DNA of 64,000 bases from Methanogenium organophilum. GTDB lineage: Archaea; Halobacteriota; Methanomicrobia; Methanomicrobiales; Methanomicrobiaceae. A program made the position numbers and the translations under genes. Positions 53,626-62,286 of this stretch are shown here, in pieces (within the stretch, counting starts at the first letter, position 1; each line of letters starts with the position of its first letter). The notes beneath the pieces are model-generated. The model saw only the letters and a program-made list of their open reading frames with translations, had not been told where the DNA came from and made no database searches. Location: assembly GCF_026684035.1 (NCBI RefSeq), contig NZ_CP113361.1, forward strand, positions 1,674,001-1,738,000, in the 5' to 3' direction.

Positions 53626-54465
53626 TCACCGGGTGCGGAATATGCGATTGTTCATGAACAGGCAGTACCCTCGTTCTGCCTCTGGTAGCAGAATCTGCCG
53701 GCAACTGTAGAGAGGATAGGCGATAAGGAACATCAATATCACGGCGTTCGCCACAATGTCGACCGTAAACCACCATGCCATCAGTTCCAGTGTGATGATG
53801 GAGAGCATCGCAGAGACACCCAATATTAACGCTCCGTTTTTCAAACCGATACCAACAACGGTCGTATACGTGGTGCCAAGGTCTTCGTGATAATCCATGA
53901 TTTCATGTGCAATCAGTGCTTCACAGCAGATGAAGGTGCAGACCAGCGCCGCAGCTGCAGGAAGAGATACCAGTTCCGGAATCCCGCCACCGGCAAGGGC
54001 ATATCCGGTAAGAAACGGCAATCCCCCAAACATCACACCGTGACAGATAATATCTGCTGCAAACCGGTCCTTGAGCCGTGCCGGTGTTGCTGAATAGAGC
54101 GTCAGTGCGATCAGACAGAGGAGGGTGAAGACAAATCCTATGCCGGATATTGCGAGTGATAGAAGGAGTGGTATTCCTGCGAGCACTCCACACATCGCGA
54201 TGGTCTCCTTCTTTGAGACAACCCGGTCAGCAAGGGGGTTTTTCCCCGTTTCTGCCTTACCTGAATGTTTACTGTCAATCTCTGCGTCATACAGATTGTT
54301 GATGACAAATCCATATGCGGTGATGCAGAAGAATAGCGCAAAGACGGTAATTAATTCTGATGTGATCCCTGCGGCGAGGCATGCCCCTGCGAGTGGAAAG
54401 AGCGGATAAAATTTAACCCAGTCCCCTGTGCGGAGCATTTTTCGGTATCCCTGTATTTTGTCCAT
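53626..54465 (-). CDS. UbiA-family prenyltransferase
   Basis: The 279-residue protein has eight or nine hydrophobic helices and the two Asp-rich motifs of the UbiA superfamily: FVINNLYDAEIDSK (NxxxD type) and HEIMDYHEDLGT (DxxxD type), with LALTLYSATPARLKDR between. It would transfer a polyprenyl group from an allylic diphosphate to an acceptor in the membrane. The start at 54465 has AGGAA upstream. It is followed by a GT2 gene. Confidence 0.88.
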   Translation of the reverse strand: MDKIQGYRKMLRTGDWVKFYPLFPLAGACLAAGITSELITVFALFFCITAYGFVINNLYDAEIDSKHSGKAETGKNPLADRVVSKKETIAMCGVLAGIPLLLSLAISGIGFVFTLLCLIALTLYSATPARLKDRFAADIICHGVMFGGLPFLTGYALAGGGIPELVSLPAAAALVCTFICCEALIAHEIMDYHEDLGTTYTTVVGIGLKNGALILGVSAMLSIITLELMAWWFTVDIVANAVILMFLIAYPLYSCRQILLPEAERGYCLFMNNRIFRTR

Positions 54466-54627
54466 TGTATACTGTTCCTGTTTTTTTGTGTCCGAAAGAT
54501 TACTGTATGGTAAATCGCCTGATATTCTCTGGATTATCTTCAAATGATGGCATATTCCGGCGGATGCCTGAAATAACAGCCCTCGAGGTATGTGATGCCA
54601 TTTTCCCAAACTCTGGTTCTTCCTGTT

Positions 54628-55212
54628 TCACTGTTTCTGCTCCAGTCCGCACCACATAGACGCAACCGACTGTTCGATGGTCTCTTCAACATCGCTCTGT
54701 AATTTTCCGATGGTATGAAGATGGATCAGCATGAAGTTCGGGTACCAGAAATTTGCGAGAAACACCTCTCTGTTAACTCCTTTCAGTATCCCCCGTGATA
54801 CTGCTTTCCGGTACAGATCATCAAGGGCAGAGAACCGGATGACAACCTCTTCTTTTGCTTTTTCCGTGATATTCGGTGAGGAAGAGAACTGTTCAAAGAA
54901 CAGGGTTTTTTTCGGATTTTCAAACATCCAGTGGAGCACCTGCCGTTTAACATTTTTTATCTGATCTTCCACCGGGATTTCCGGACGGATGGCCTCATCC
55001 ACTGCATCAGCGAGTGCCCGGTGAATAGAGCTGTAAAGGGAATCTATCAAATCCTCTTTTGTTCGAAAGTAGCGGAAGAGTGTTCCTGCTGACACACCGG
55101 CACGCTCCGATATCTGCTGTGTCGGTGTCGCATGAAATCCCTGGGTTGAAAAGAGATCAACTGCAGCCTCCATCAGCGCCCTGCGTTTTTCTTCAGATAA
55201 ATGTCTGCTCAC
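54628..55212 (-). CDS. TetR/AcrR-family regulator
   Basis: The 194-residue protein has a TetR N-terminal HTH (ALMEAAVDLFSTQGFHATPT, ISERAGVSAGTLFRYFRTKEDL) and a helical ligand-binding domain. The GTG at 55212 follows GGGAGG at ideal spacing, so I choose it over the open upstream frame. An inverted repeat at 55277-55298 lies in its promoter region. The gene is divergent from the iron-type alcohol dehydrogenase (55617), which it may control. Confidence 0.9.
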   Translation of the reverse strand: MSRHLSEEKRRALMEAAVDLFSTQGFHATPTQQISERAGVSAGTLFRYFRTKEDLIDSLYSSIHRALADAVDEAIRPEIPVEDQIKNVKRQVLHWMFENPKKTLFFEQFSSSPNITEKAKEEVVIRFSALDDLYRKAVSRGILKGVNREVFLANFWYPNFMLIHLHTIGKLQSDVEETIEQSVASMWCGLEQKQ

Positions 55213-55276
55213 GTGATGCCTCCCGAATCTTCGGATCGTTTGCAAATCCGTAATAGTATTTTCATCTCCCTGTTTA

Positions 55277-55298
55277 AATGAGTAATCGCTCACTCATT
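55277..55298. promoter_or_regulatory. inverted repeat, probable TetR operator
   Basis: AATGAGT (55277-55283) and ACTCATT (55292-55298) form a perfect inverted repeat with an 8-bp spacer, a common TetR operator layout. It lies 65 bp upstream of the TetR start in the 400-bp divergent region before the dehydrogenase gene. The rest of that region (55213-55616) shows no gene. Confidence 0.5.
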
Positions 55299-55616
55299 AC
55301 AATTTGTCACTTTTTGGGATACATTTGTATAAATTTACGAATTAGACGGCGATTTTGTTTCGGAAATCCGATTTTTAAATGCTTTCCCTGGGCTGGTGTT
55401 GCCCCTGTTCTCCCCGTGCCGGTATCTACGGAGCATCTGTATTCTGTTTCTGTCCACGGAGGGAAGAGGGGGTGAACCTGAAGAGTCCTTTATTGTTGAT
55501 TCACTGGGAGGATATTGGGAGATCTGTTGGGATATGCGGGATAACCGATTTATACTATCCTGATTCTATGAATGAAACGGGCATATGCTGGATATGCCAG
55601 AAGGAGGAGTCAAAAA

Positions 55617-56765
55617 ATGGTCTACACGTTTTATAACCCAAAGGTCGCTCTGATGGGGGCAGGATGCGTTAGAGAGATTGGAAATCAGGCGACACAGCTT
55701 GGGGGAACGAAGGCACTTATTGTCTGCGGCGTTTCAAAACACGGGAAGGAACTGGCTGAAAATATTGCGGCACTTCTGAAGGGTTCCGATGTCGCATCCG
55801 CTGTCTTTGCGGGAGCAGAACCCAATCCCACAGATACCAGTGTGCAGGCAGGTGCAGAGATGTATGCACGTGAATCCTGTGATCTGATTGTTGCAGTTGG
55901 CGGCGGCAGTCCGATGGACTGTGCGAAAGGCATTGGGATTCTCGCCACAAACGGCGGTGAAATCCGCGATTATGAAGGCACTGGTCATACCCTGAAGCCT
56001 CTTCCGCCGCTTATTACGGTGAATACCACCGCTGGTACGGCAAGTGAGATGACAAGTTTCTCCATCATCACGGACACAAAACGACACATAAAAATGGCAC
56101 TGGTTGACTGGAGACTGACCCCTGATGTGGCCATCAATGATCCTGAACTGATGGTGAGTATGCCGTCGTCTCTTACCGCGGCGACCGGTATGGATGCCCT
56201 GACGCATGCGGTCGAGGCATTTGTCTCAACGATTGCAACACCCGTGACCGATGCGGCAGCACTGAAGTCCATTGAACTGGTTGCCACATACCTTCCCCGC
56301 GCAGTGAGTGAAGGAACCGATATGGAAGCACGTGAAATGATGGCGTATGCCGAGTACCTTGCAGGCATCGCCTTTAATAACGCAAGTCTCGGGTATGTGC
56401 ATGCGATGGCGCACCAGCTCGGCGGCTTCTACAATCTCCCGCATGGCGTCTGCAATGCGATTCTCCTGCCGCATGTCGGGTCATTCAACAAAGAGGCTGT
56501 ACCGCAACGGTTCGCCATCATTGGGCGGGCCATGGGGGTAGATGTTACTGGAATGAGCACCGAAGAAGCTGCTGAGGCGTCTATCGGTGCAATCAAAGAA
56601 CTCGCCGCTGCAATCGGTATCCCGTCAGGCCTTGCTGAAATTGGAGCGAAGGAAGAGGACCTTCCGGTTCTTGCAGAGAATGCCATGAAGGATGTCTGTG
56701 GCCTGACCAATCCAAGAGAGGCAGACCTGGACGAGATTATTGCCATCTACCGGAGTGCGATGTGA
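55617..56765 (+). CDS. iron-containing (group III) alcohol dehydrogenase
   Basis: The 382-residue protein has the group III ADH features: VAVGGGSPMDCAKGIG (nucleotide binding), TTAGTASEMTSFSII, GMDALTHAVEAFVS, and the metal ligands in HAMAHQLGGFYNLPHGVCNAILLPHV (three His positions plus an upstream Asp). It interconverts alcohols and aldehydes with NAD(P). The ATG at 55617 is preceded by AAGGAGGAG. The TetR gene is divergent upstream. Confidence 0.93.
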   Translation: MVYTFYNPKVALMGAGCVREIGNQATQLGGTKALIVCGVSKHGKELAENIAALLKGSDVASAVFAGAEPNPTDTSVQAGAEMYARESCDLIVAVGGGSPMDCAKGIGILATNGGEIRDYEGTGHTLKPLPPLITVNTTAGTASEMTSFSIITDTKRHIKMALVDWRLTPDVAINDPELMVSMPSSLTAATGMDALTHAVEAFVSTIATPVTDAAALKSIELVATYLPRAVSEGTDMEAREMMAYAEYLAGIAFNNASLGYVHAMAHQLGGFYNLPHGVCNAILLPHVGSFNKEAVPQRFAIIGRAMGVDVTGMSTEEAAEASIGAIKELAAAIGIPSGLAEIGAKEEDLPVLAENAMKDVCGLTNPREADLDEIIAIYRSAM

Positions 56766-56792
56766 GAAGGTAGTGCAGAGGCCTTTCCCCTC

Positions 56793-56798
56793 TTTTTT
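56793..56798 (+). terminator. T6 run after the alcohol dehydrogenase
   Basis: CCCCTCTTTTTTCG lies about 25 bp after the dehydrogenase stop codon. Confidence 0.4.
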
Positions 56799-56948
56799 CG
56801 CTGGTATTCAGGGTAGTTATTTGGACTGCACCGCGTAAATCGCAATCCTTTCAGAAACAGAATACTAATGGGAAACCGGACCGGACTGTGGGAGGTGCCG
56901 GTACGGTATCACTGTGGTTCCCGGTCTCTTTGCGAATTGAAAAAACGA

Positions 56949-58439
56949 TTATGAAAACCGTCTGATGCCCGGTCTCTTACCCGTACACTCAAAGTCAACA
57001 TAGCCCCTCTCGGGATCGGTGTGAATCAGGCGGACGATGACTTTGTGACCCACTTTCAGACACCCTTCTCCCCGCATAACTCTCCCTTCTACCGGTGGTT
57101 CGATAAGCCTGACATAGGTGCCTCTCTCGGAAGCACCGGTGACAAACCCTTCAAATTTCTCGCCGATTCTGTCCTCCAGGAGGACTGCCGCTGCCGCTTT
57201 GCGCATGAATCGTTCCACTTTCTTGGACCTTTTCTCCCGGTCAGAAAGCCAGGCGGACTCCTCCTCCAGGTCTTCATAGGTATATGGACAGTGGTCGCCT
57301 TCAATGGCTGATTTCACCAGACGCTGGATGATGAGATCCGCGTAGCGCCTGTTCGGTGCGGTTGAGTGGGTATAGTCGGTGACTGCAAGAGCAAAATGGC
57401 CGACCGGTTCCCGTTTCGGGTCGCGGGCAATATATTCTCCGGGCCCCATCAGTTTGACGATGGTGAGGGAGAGGTCGGGAAAGGTGTCGGGATCCCGCTC
57501 CCGTTCATAATCGAGGAACCGGGAGAGGGATTTTGCATCCGGTCGTGACGGGAGCTTCCAGCCGTATTCCGCTGCGGTGTCAACGATTTCATCCCAGTAT
57601 TTCGGGGTGACAACAACCCGCTCGATCATGGGCAATCCGGCATCTTCCAGGTATGCAACCGTCGTCCCGTTAGCGGCGACCATAAACTCCTCGATCACCT
57701 GCCTTGCTAAATCCTGACGCTGGACGACAAGATCTTTCACCCGTCCCTCTTCCATCACGGGCTCTGCCTCGATGGTCTGGAGGTCAAGGGCGCCATGCTT
57801 CATGCGGTAGCGTCTCAGCCGCTGTGCAGCCTCATGCTGCATCAGGATCTGTTCTTCGAGCGCCGGCACATCACTAACCGTCACCGGAATGTCGCGTGTT
57901 CCTTCCAGCCACTCTCCGACCTCCTCATAGATGAGCTTCGCCTTGTTTGCGACGGTGGCCCGGTACAGACTCCCATGGCGGGTATTCCCGTCCGGGAGAA
58001 CGGTGTACTCGATGACCACTGCTTCGCAGTCCTGCCCCGGCAGAAGAGAGGTAATTCCTTTGGAGAGATGGTCAGGGAGCATGGGGAATGTAACGATCCC
58101 CGTATAGACCGATGTGCCGTTATGGGCTGCATACCGGTCTGCCTGTGAGCGTTTTGGTACGTATGAATCGACATCAGCAATGGCGACTTTCACATGGATC
58201 TCACCTGCTGCCCCTTTTTCGCAGTATTCAATCTGGTCAAGGTCCATGGAGTCCCAGTTATCGATGGACGACCAGAGGAGAGACGTGAGGTCATGGGAAT
58301 CTATTTCCCCGTCATGGATTTTTGGTTTGATGACCTCTACTTCGCGGAGGACAGAACGGGGAAATTCAGGATAAAATCCGAATCTTTCCATCGTGTCCCA
58401 TGCGATGGCAGTGAGGTCAATTTCCTGTCGTCTGTTCAT
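56949..58439 (-). CDS. RNase II/R (RNB) family protein
   Basis: The 496-residue protein consists mainly of an RNB catalytic domain. DSMDLDQIEYCEKG and HVKVAIADVDSYV match the Asp-rich active site, HSTAPNRRYADLIIQRLV is the classical RNB C-terminal signature. A short S1-like beta domain follows (FEGFVTGASERGTYVRLIEP). N-terminal cold-shock domains of bacterial RNase R are missing. 3'-to-5' exoribonuclease activity is likely. RNB proteins occur in only part of the archaea, mostly in haloarchaea and Methanomicrobia, which fits the proposed host. Confidence 0.9.
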   Translation of the reverse strand: MNRRQEIDLTAIAWDTMERFGFYPEFPRSVLREVEVIKPKIHDGEIDSHDLTSLLWSSIDNWDSMDLDQIEYCEKGAAGEIHVKVAIADVDSYVPKRSQADRYAAHNGTSVYTGIVTFPMLPDHLSKGITSLLPGQDCEAVVIEYTVLPDGNTRHGSLYRATVANKAKLIYEEVGEWLEGTRDIPVTVSDVPALEEQILMQHEAAQRLRRYRMKHGALDLQTIEAEPVMEEGRVKDLVVQRQDLARQVIEEFMVAANGTTVAYLEDAGLPMIERVVVTPKYWDEIVDTAAEYGWKLPSRPDAKSLSRFLDYERERDPDTFPDLSLTIVKLMGPGEYIARDPKREPVGHFALAVTDYTHSTAPNRRYADLIIQRLVKSAIEGDHCPYTYEDLEEESAWLSDREKRSKKVERFMRKAAAAVLLEDRIGEKFEGFVTGASERGTYVRLIEPPVEGRVMRGEGCLKVGHKVIVRLIHTDPERGYVDFECTGKRPGIRRFS

Positions 58440-58559
58440 GCTACTGAGATAGCATCTGTTTCAACACTTAAATACCTCTGGGAACGAATGGCGACAGCAT
58501 ATGTCATGTCGTGTTTTGTATGTTCACATCTGCATTCCGGGATGGTATGAAACGGATGA

Positions 58560-59117
58560 ATGACGTCTTATACCATGGGCCCAGAGTATTTTTCCGTGGA
58601 CACATGTATGGTTACAGATCAGGGCACGGACTCTGGGTCCGGCGGTGGTGACGGGTCAGATAGTATTCAGCGATTATTTGGCCGGCCGTTCTTCCTGAGT
58701 CTCACCATCGGGGTTCCGTTCTGTATCTTCAAATTGCTCTTTGGTGTCACTGCAGTCCGCATCGGGCTGGATGCCGCACAGACGCCACTCGTGATATTTG
58801 GCTGGGTAGTGGTCATCTGGGCAGGACTGGATCTCCTCATGAACGGTGCAAGAAGCGGGTTTGATCTCATGGAGAGACCGTCCCCCCTGGAATACTGTAC
58901 CATTGCACAGGTGGGACGTATTGCCCGGATGCCGATGGTATTTCTCGGGATTGATACCCTGCTGTCGTTTTCCATCATCTGTGGTATGCTATGGTCGGGA
59001 TGGATCACGACACTGACACAGACGGAGGCATATCTCTGGTATGCGGCAACAACCCTGAACCTGATCAGCCTCTCGGTGGTCTCCATCTATACGGAGTACC
59101 GGCGTCTGGGGCGGTAG
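58560..59117 (+). CDS. membrane protein of unknown function
   Basis: I do not recognise a named family. The 185-residue product has a soluble Asp/Gly/Ser-rich N-terminus of about 40 residues and four hydrophobic helices (for example FFLSLTIGVPFCIFKLLFG and TPLVIFGWVVVIWAGLDLLM), ending in a short basic tail. The true start could be the ATG at 58608 instead of 58560. It lies between the divergent RNB gene and the convergent mscS gene. Confidence 0.65.
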   Translation: MTSYTMGPEYFSVDTCMVTDQGTDSGSGGGDGSDSIQRLFGRPFFLSLTIGVPFCIFKLLFGVTAVRIGLDAAQTPLVIFGWVVVIWAGLDLLMNGARSGFDLMERPSPLEYCTIAQVGRIARMPMVFLGIDTLLSFSIICGMLWSGWITTLTQTEAYLWYAATTLNLISLSVVSIYTEYRRLGR

Positions 59118-59133
59118 GGCCCCGCCGGGCGGG

Positions 59134-59139
59134 AAAAAA
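59134..59139 (-). terminator. T6 terminator of the MscS gene
   Basis: Read on the minus strand, CTCTTTTTTCCC follows the MscS stop by about 17 bp, then a GC-rich dyad (GCCCGGCGGGGC). Confidence 0.4.
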
Positions 59140-59156
59140 GAGGGGTTGTTAGTGTC

Positions 59157-59987
59157 TCAGTTCCCGTTGAAATTGATGTCCATCTGCGGGTATGGGATCT
59201 CGATTCCGGCTTCAATGAGTTCGGCATATAACGTCCGTTTCAGCTCGGACTCGGCATGGTAGTAGGCATCGGTATCGACCCATGCCCGGAGCTGCAGCGT
59301 GATGGCATAGTCTGCCATCTCACGGAACCGGACGTATGGGGCGGGATCCGTATGAATGCCGGGCGTCTTTGCTGCGGCAGAGAGAGCCGCTTCGATGGCT
59401 TCACTGATCGGGGTGGCATATGCAACCTGGTACAATGTGACAATCATGCGTGTCGGCATTTTTGATACATTGGTGATGGGCTGGTTCCAGGCGCTCCCGT
59501 TCGGAACGATGATCCGGGTATTGTCAACCATTTTGAGTTCGGTTGACATCATATTCATGTCGGTCACGTAACCGTGGTTGCCGGCGATGGTGACCTCATC
59601 GTTGATATCATAGGCGCGGGAAGAGGCGATCCAGACACCGGATGCGAGGTTGTTGATGGTGTCCTTCATCCCGAACCCGAGGACAAAGGTGACGAGAGCA
59701 GACACACTGATGATCACCGCCTCGATGTCCTCGTCGAGGAAGGCGAGGGCGATGAGGACGACGACGAGATAGAGAAAAAACTTGATCGCGTTCGTGATGT
59801 GGATCATCATGAGCCTGGGTATCCGGACGTCCTTCTCGCCATACGACTCGATCTTTGCGGCGAGAATGCGGACGATGATATAGCCAAGAATTAGGGTGAT
59901 AATGGCAAAGGCGATGTTTTCAACCGGGTTTTCAATGACCCGGTAGACGTTGATGGGTGGGAGAGAGATATCTGATGTTGTTTGCAT
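59157..59987 (-). CDS. MscS-family mechanosensitive channel
   Basis: The 276-residue protein has three hydrophobic helices and the MscS core: the pore helix VLGFGMKDTINNLASGVWI, the beta domain starting DINDEVTIAGNHGYVTDMN with VPNGSAWNQPITN, and an alpha/beta cytosolic end. This is the small MscS form with no extra N-terminal domain. It would release solutes on osmotic downshock. Confidence 0.93.
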   Translation of the reverse strand: MQTTSDISLPPINVYRVIENPVENIAFAIITLILGYIIVRILAAKIESYGEKDVRIPRLMMIHITNAIKFFLYLVVVLIALAFLDEDIEAVIISVSALVTFVLGFGMKDTINNLASGVWIASSRAYDINDEVTIAGNHGYVTDMNMMSTELKMVDNTRIIVPNGSAWNQPITNVSKMPTRMIVTLYQVAYATPISEAIEAALSAAAKTPGIHTDPAPYVRFREMADYAITLQLRAWVDTDAYYHAESELKRTLYAELIEAGIEIPYPQMDINFNGN

Positions 59988-60190
59988 GGCAAAACCCCGG
60001 GGGAACAGGTCCTATGTAATGAAAAGTATTCTTTCGGATTGATTTATACACATTGATTTGTTTGGGTGGAGTGCTGAGAATGGGCCATCAGGGTGCTTAA
60101 CGCTCGCGCTATACCAGATATGCTGTGTTTCCCGACGGGTTTGTTCCTCTTTTGACGGATGCACCTGTCGTTTCTGTACGTCTGGAATTA

Positions 60191-60445
60191 TTATGGCCGT
60201 CTCTCGTTCTGGTAGATGGGACGGGCGTCTTCCACCCGTAGGGTCCGTCCTTCAAATTCCTTTCCTGCCATAGCTTCCCTTGCCCGTTCTGCCCCTTCGA
60301 GTGTCGCAAACGTGACAAACCCGAATCCCCTGCCACGGATCATTTTCACTTCCTTGAGTTCACCGAACCCGGAAAAAACGTCCGTGAGTTCATCTTCTGT
60401 CATGGAGTGCTTTAGATTTCCAATGTAGAGTTTGTGGCTTTCCAT
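60191..60445 (-). CDS. small RRM-type RNA-binding protein
   Basis: The 84-residue protein is a single RNA-recognition motif with RNP2 (LYIGNL) and RNP1 (GRGFGFVTF) followed by the usual helix and strand (GAERAREAMAGKEFEGRTL). It likely binds single-stranded RNA and may act as an RNA chaperone. The ATG at 60445 is preceded by GAGGAT and gives the compact RRM; the frame is open a few codons upstream. Such stand-alone RRM proteins are rare in archaea and mostly known in methanogens. Confidence 0.92.
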   Translation of the reverse strand: MESHKLYIGNLKHSMTEDELTDVFSGFGELKEVKMIRGRGFGFVTFATLEGAERAREAMAGKEFEGRTLRVEDARPIYQNERRP

Positions 60446-60727
60446 GGTTATCCTCTGAACAGGAGGTGTAATCAGCCCCATCCGGTAAGAATGTTTTGGT
60501 AATGCGGGTATGGCCTACTGGTGTATCTGCCGTCAGATACTCTTTTTTACGCCCATATTGTATTCGTTTATGTCTTGGCATGGGAAGAGCCGTGTGTGTC
60601 GCAAAACCGTAGATGATGGTGTGAGAAACGGGTATTCTGACTCGGAAGTGCGATTTCGGGTAAATTGGGGATTTGGTGGGAAATGTTGATATGCACTCTT
60701 CCCGATAGTTTTCAGGCTGTGTTATCC

Positions 60728-61543
60728 ATGGATGCCAATACTACTCTTTCCGGGCAAAGCTCTCTGCCCCCGCTTTTAGAGTTTCGGGATGTGACGGTCG
60801 TGAAGGACGAGAAGAAACTGCTCGACTCGCTTACGGTTACCATTTATGAAGGGGAGCATGTTGCGATTCTGGGACCGAACGGTGCCGGAAAATCGACGTT
60901 CATCAAAGCTGTCATGCGGGAGTATTATCCGCTGAGAGGGGAGGATGTCATATTCCGGGTTGGTGGAAAAGATGTCTGGCATGTAACAGATCTCAGATCC
61001 AACTTTGGGATTGTTTCCAATGAACTGCAGTACACCTTTACCCGTGAGATCACCGGACGCGATGTTGTTCTCTCCGGGTTTTTCTCCAGCATCGGTCTCT
61101 GGTGGAATGAGGCGACGCCTGAAATGGAGCAGAAAACAGATGAAGTTCTCAGATTCCTTGAGATTTCACATCTTGCTGACCGGCTGATCACCACGATGTC
61201 CTCCGGTGAGGCCCGACGGTTTCTGATTGGTCGGGCGCTGGTCCATGACCCAAAGGCGCTGATCCTCGATGAACCGACAACGAGCCTCGACCTCCATGCC
61301 CTGCACACCTTCCGTGCCACCCTGAGAAAGATTGCGCAGGCAGGCACCGGCATCATCATGGTGACGCACATGCTCTCTGATATCATCCCGGAGACGTCCC
61401 GCATCATCCTGATGAAGGACGGGAAGTTCTGTGGTGACGGCCCGAAGGCAAAGATGCTGACAGACGAGCATATTGGCGGGCATTTCGGAGTGCCTTTACA
61501 TATCCGGGAAGAAGACGGCTGGTATTACGTGACAGGATACTGA
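60728..61543 (+). CDS. ABC-type ATPase (ModF/YlmA-like)
   Basis: The 271-residue protein has Walker A (AILGPNGAGKST), the Q-loop region (IVSNELQYTF), signature MSSGEARRFLIGRAL, Walker B (ALILDEPTTSLD) and an H-loop (VTHMLSDI). No permease gene is nearby. The arrangement resembles ATPases of the ModF/YlmA type, which are often encoded without a permease. The start is the ATG at 60728; the frame is open to 60665. Confidence 0.85.
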   Translation: MDANTTLSGQSSLPPLLEFRDVTVVKDEKKLLDSLTVTIYEGEHVAILGPNGAGKSTFIKAVMREYYPLRGEDVIFRVGGKDVWHVTDLRSNFGIVSNELQYTFTREITGRDVVLSGFFSSIGLWWNEATPEMEQKTDEVLRFLEISHLADRLITTMSSGEARRFLIGRALVHDPKALILDEPTTSLDLHALHTFRATLRKIAQAGTGIIMVTHMLSDIIPETSRIILMKDGKFCGDGPKAKMLTDEHIGGHFGVPLHIREEDGWYYVTGY

Positions 61544-61626
61544 TGTGGTCTGGGACGGCAGGGACTATTGAGAGGGTGTGGTTCAGGGTGGCTGCGGGGG
61601 GATACGGGTTGACGGCGTAACCCGGA

Positions 61627-61875
61627 TTATTCCTGTTTTTCCCAGATGGGGATGCCTGCATAGGTTATTTTCAGGATGCGGTGATAGGGAATCGGGGTGG
61701 TCCCAGCGGTTGAAATCACTTCAAAATAGTCCCGGTCAAGATTGGTGATATATTCCCCTTCGGCAGTAGAACGGTCATTCGGTGCCCCCCGGTCGGTATA
61801 TTCAACGGTGGCTTTTTTCATGTCAAACTCCGGGTCATGCCAGAGGCGGAGGAGGAGGGCATGGGTGGTGCGCAT
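61627..61875 (-). CDS. UPF0248 / DUF504 family protein
   Basis: The 82-residue protein matches the DUF504/UPF0248 family, archaeal in distribution: MRTTHALLLRLWHDPEFD, VEYTDRGAPND and PYHRILKITYAGIPIW. The family is linked with RNA in fused forms, but its function is not established. The start is the ATG at 61875. It is convergent with the ABC ATPase. Confidence 0.85.
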   Translation of the reverse strand: MRTTHALLLRLWHDPEFDMKKATVEYTDRGAPNDRSTAEGEYITNLDRDYFEVISTAGTTPIPYHRILKITYAGIPIWEKQE

Positions 61876-61908
61876 GATGGGAGATAGGGGCGGTAATGGT
61901 ATTTCAGA

Positions 61909-62207
61909 GTTATCGCCGGGTTCGCGGGCGACCTCCTGGGAGGATACATCGCAACGCTCATTCCGGTTGACTATCTGACAACCCTCTTTGGGCTTGTGAT
62001 CCTTCTCAGTTCCATCCGGATGCTCACGGCAAAACCCCCAACGCCATTCCCGTCGATGACGTGCTGACATTCCTTCTCTGGGGCATTCCCCTCGGGATCG
62101 TCTCCGGTATCATCGGCATCGGCGGTGGTGTGATCCTGATTCCGGCGATGGTCTATATGGGGCTGAAGATGACGGGCGTCTTCACCTTTCTGGGTCTCCC
62201 TCTCTAA
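61909..62207 (+). pseudogene. TauE/SafE (TSUP) permease relic
   Basis: One frame reads VIAGFAGDLLGGYIATLIP, then VDYLTTLFGLVILLSSIRML, the end of the first half of a TSUP permease. A frameshift near 62040 leads to DDVLTFLLWGIPLGIVSG and IIGIGGGVILIPAMVYMG, the beginning of the second half, which stops at a TAA at 62205. Start, N-terminus and C-terminus are missing. TSUP proteins export or import sulfite and related anions. It is a dead fragment. Confidence 0.7.
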
Positions 62208-62286
62208 TACCCATCCTTTTTTGATAGGTGCGGATGGATTCGTAATTATCACCATCAATATATAAAATCAGGGCTGAATACCCTGC

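Noticed and set aside
54124-54409. Plus-strand frame antisense to the UbiA-family gene
   Set aside because: It is a reverse frame of a recognised membrane protein with no independent support.
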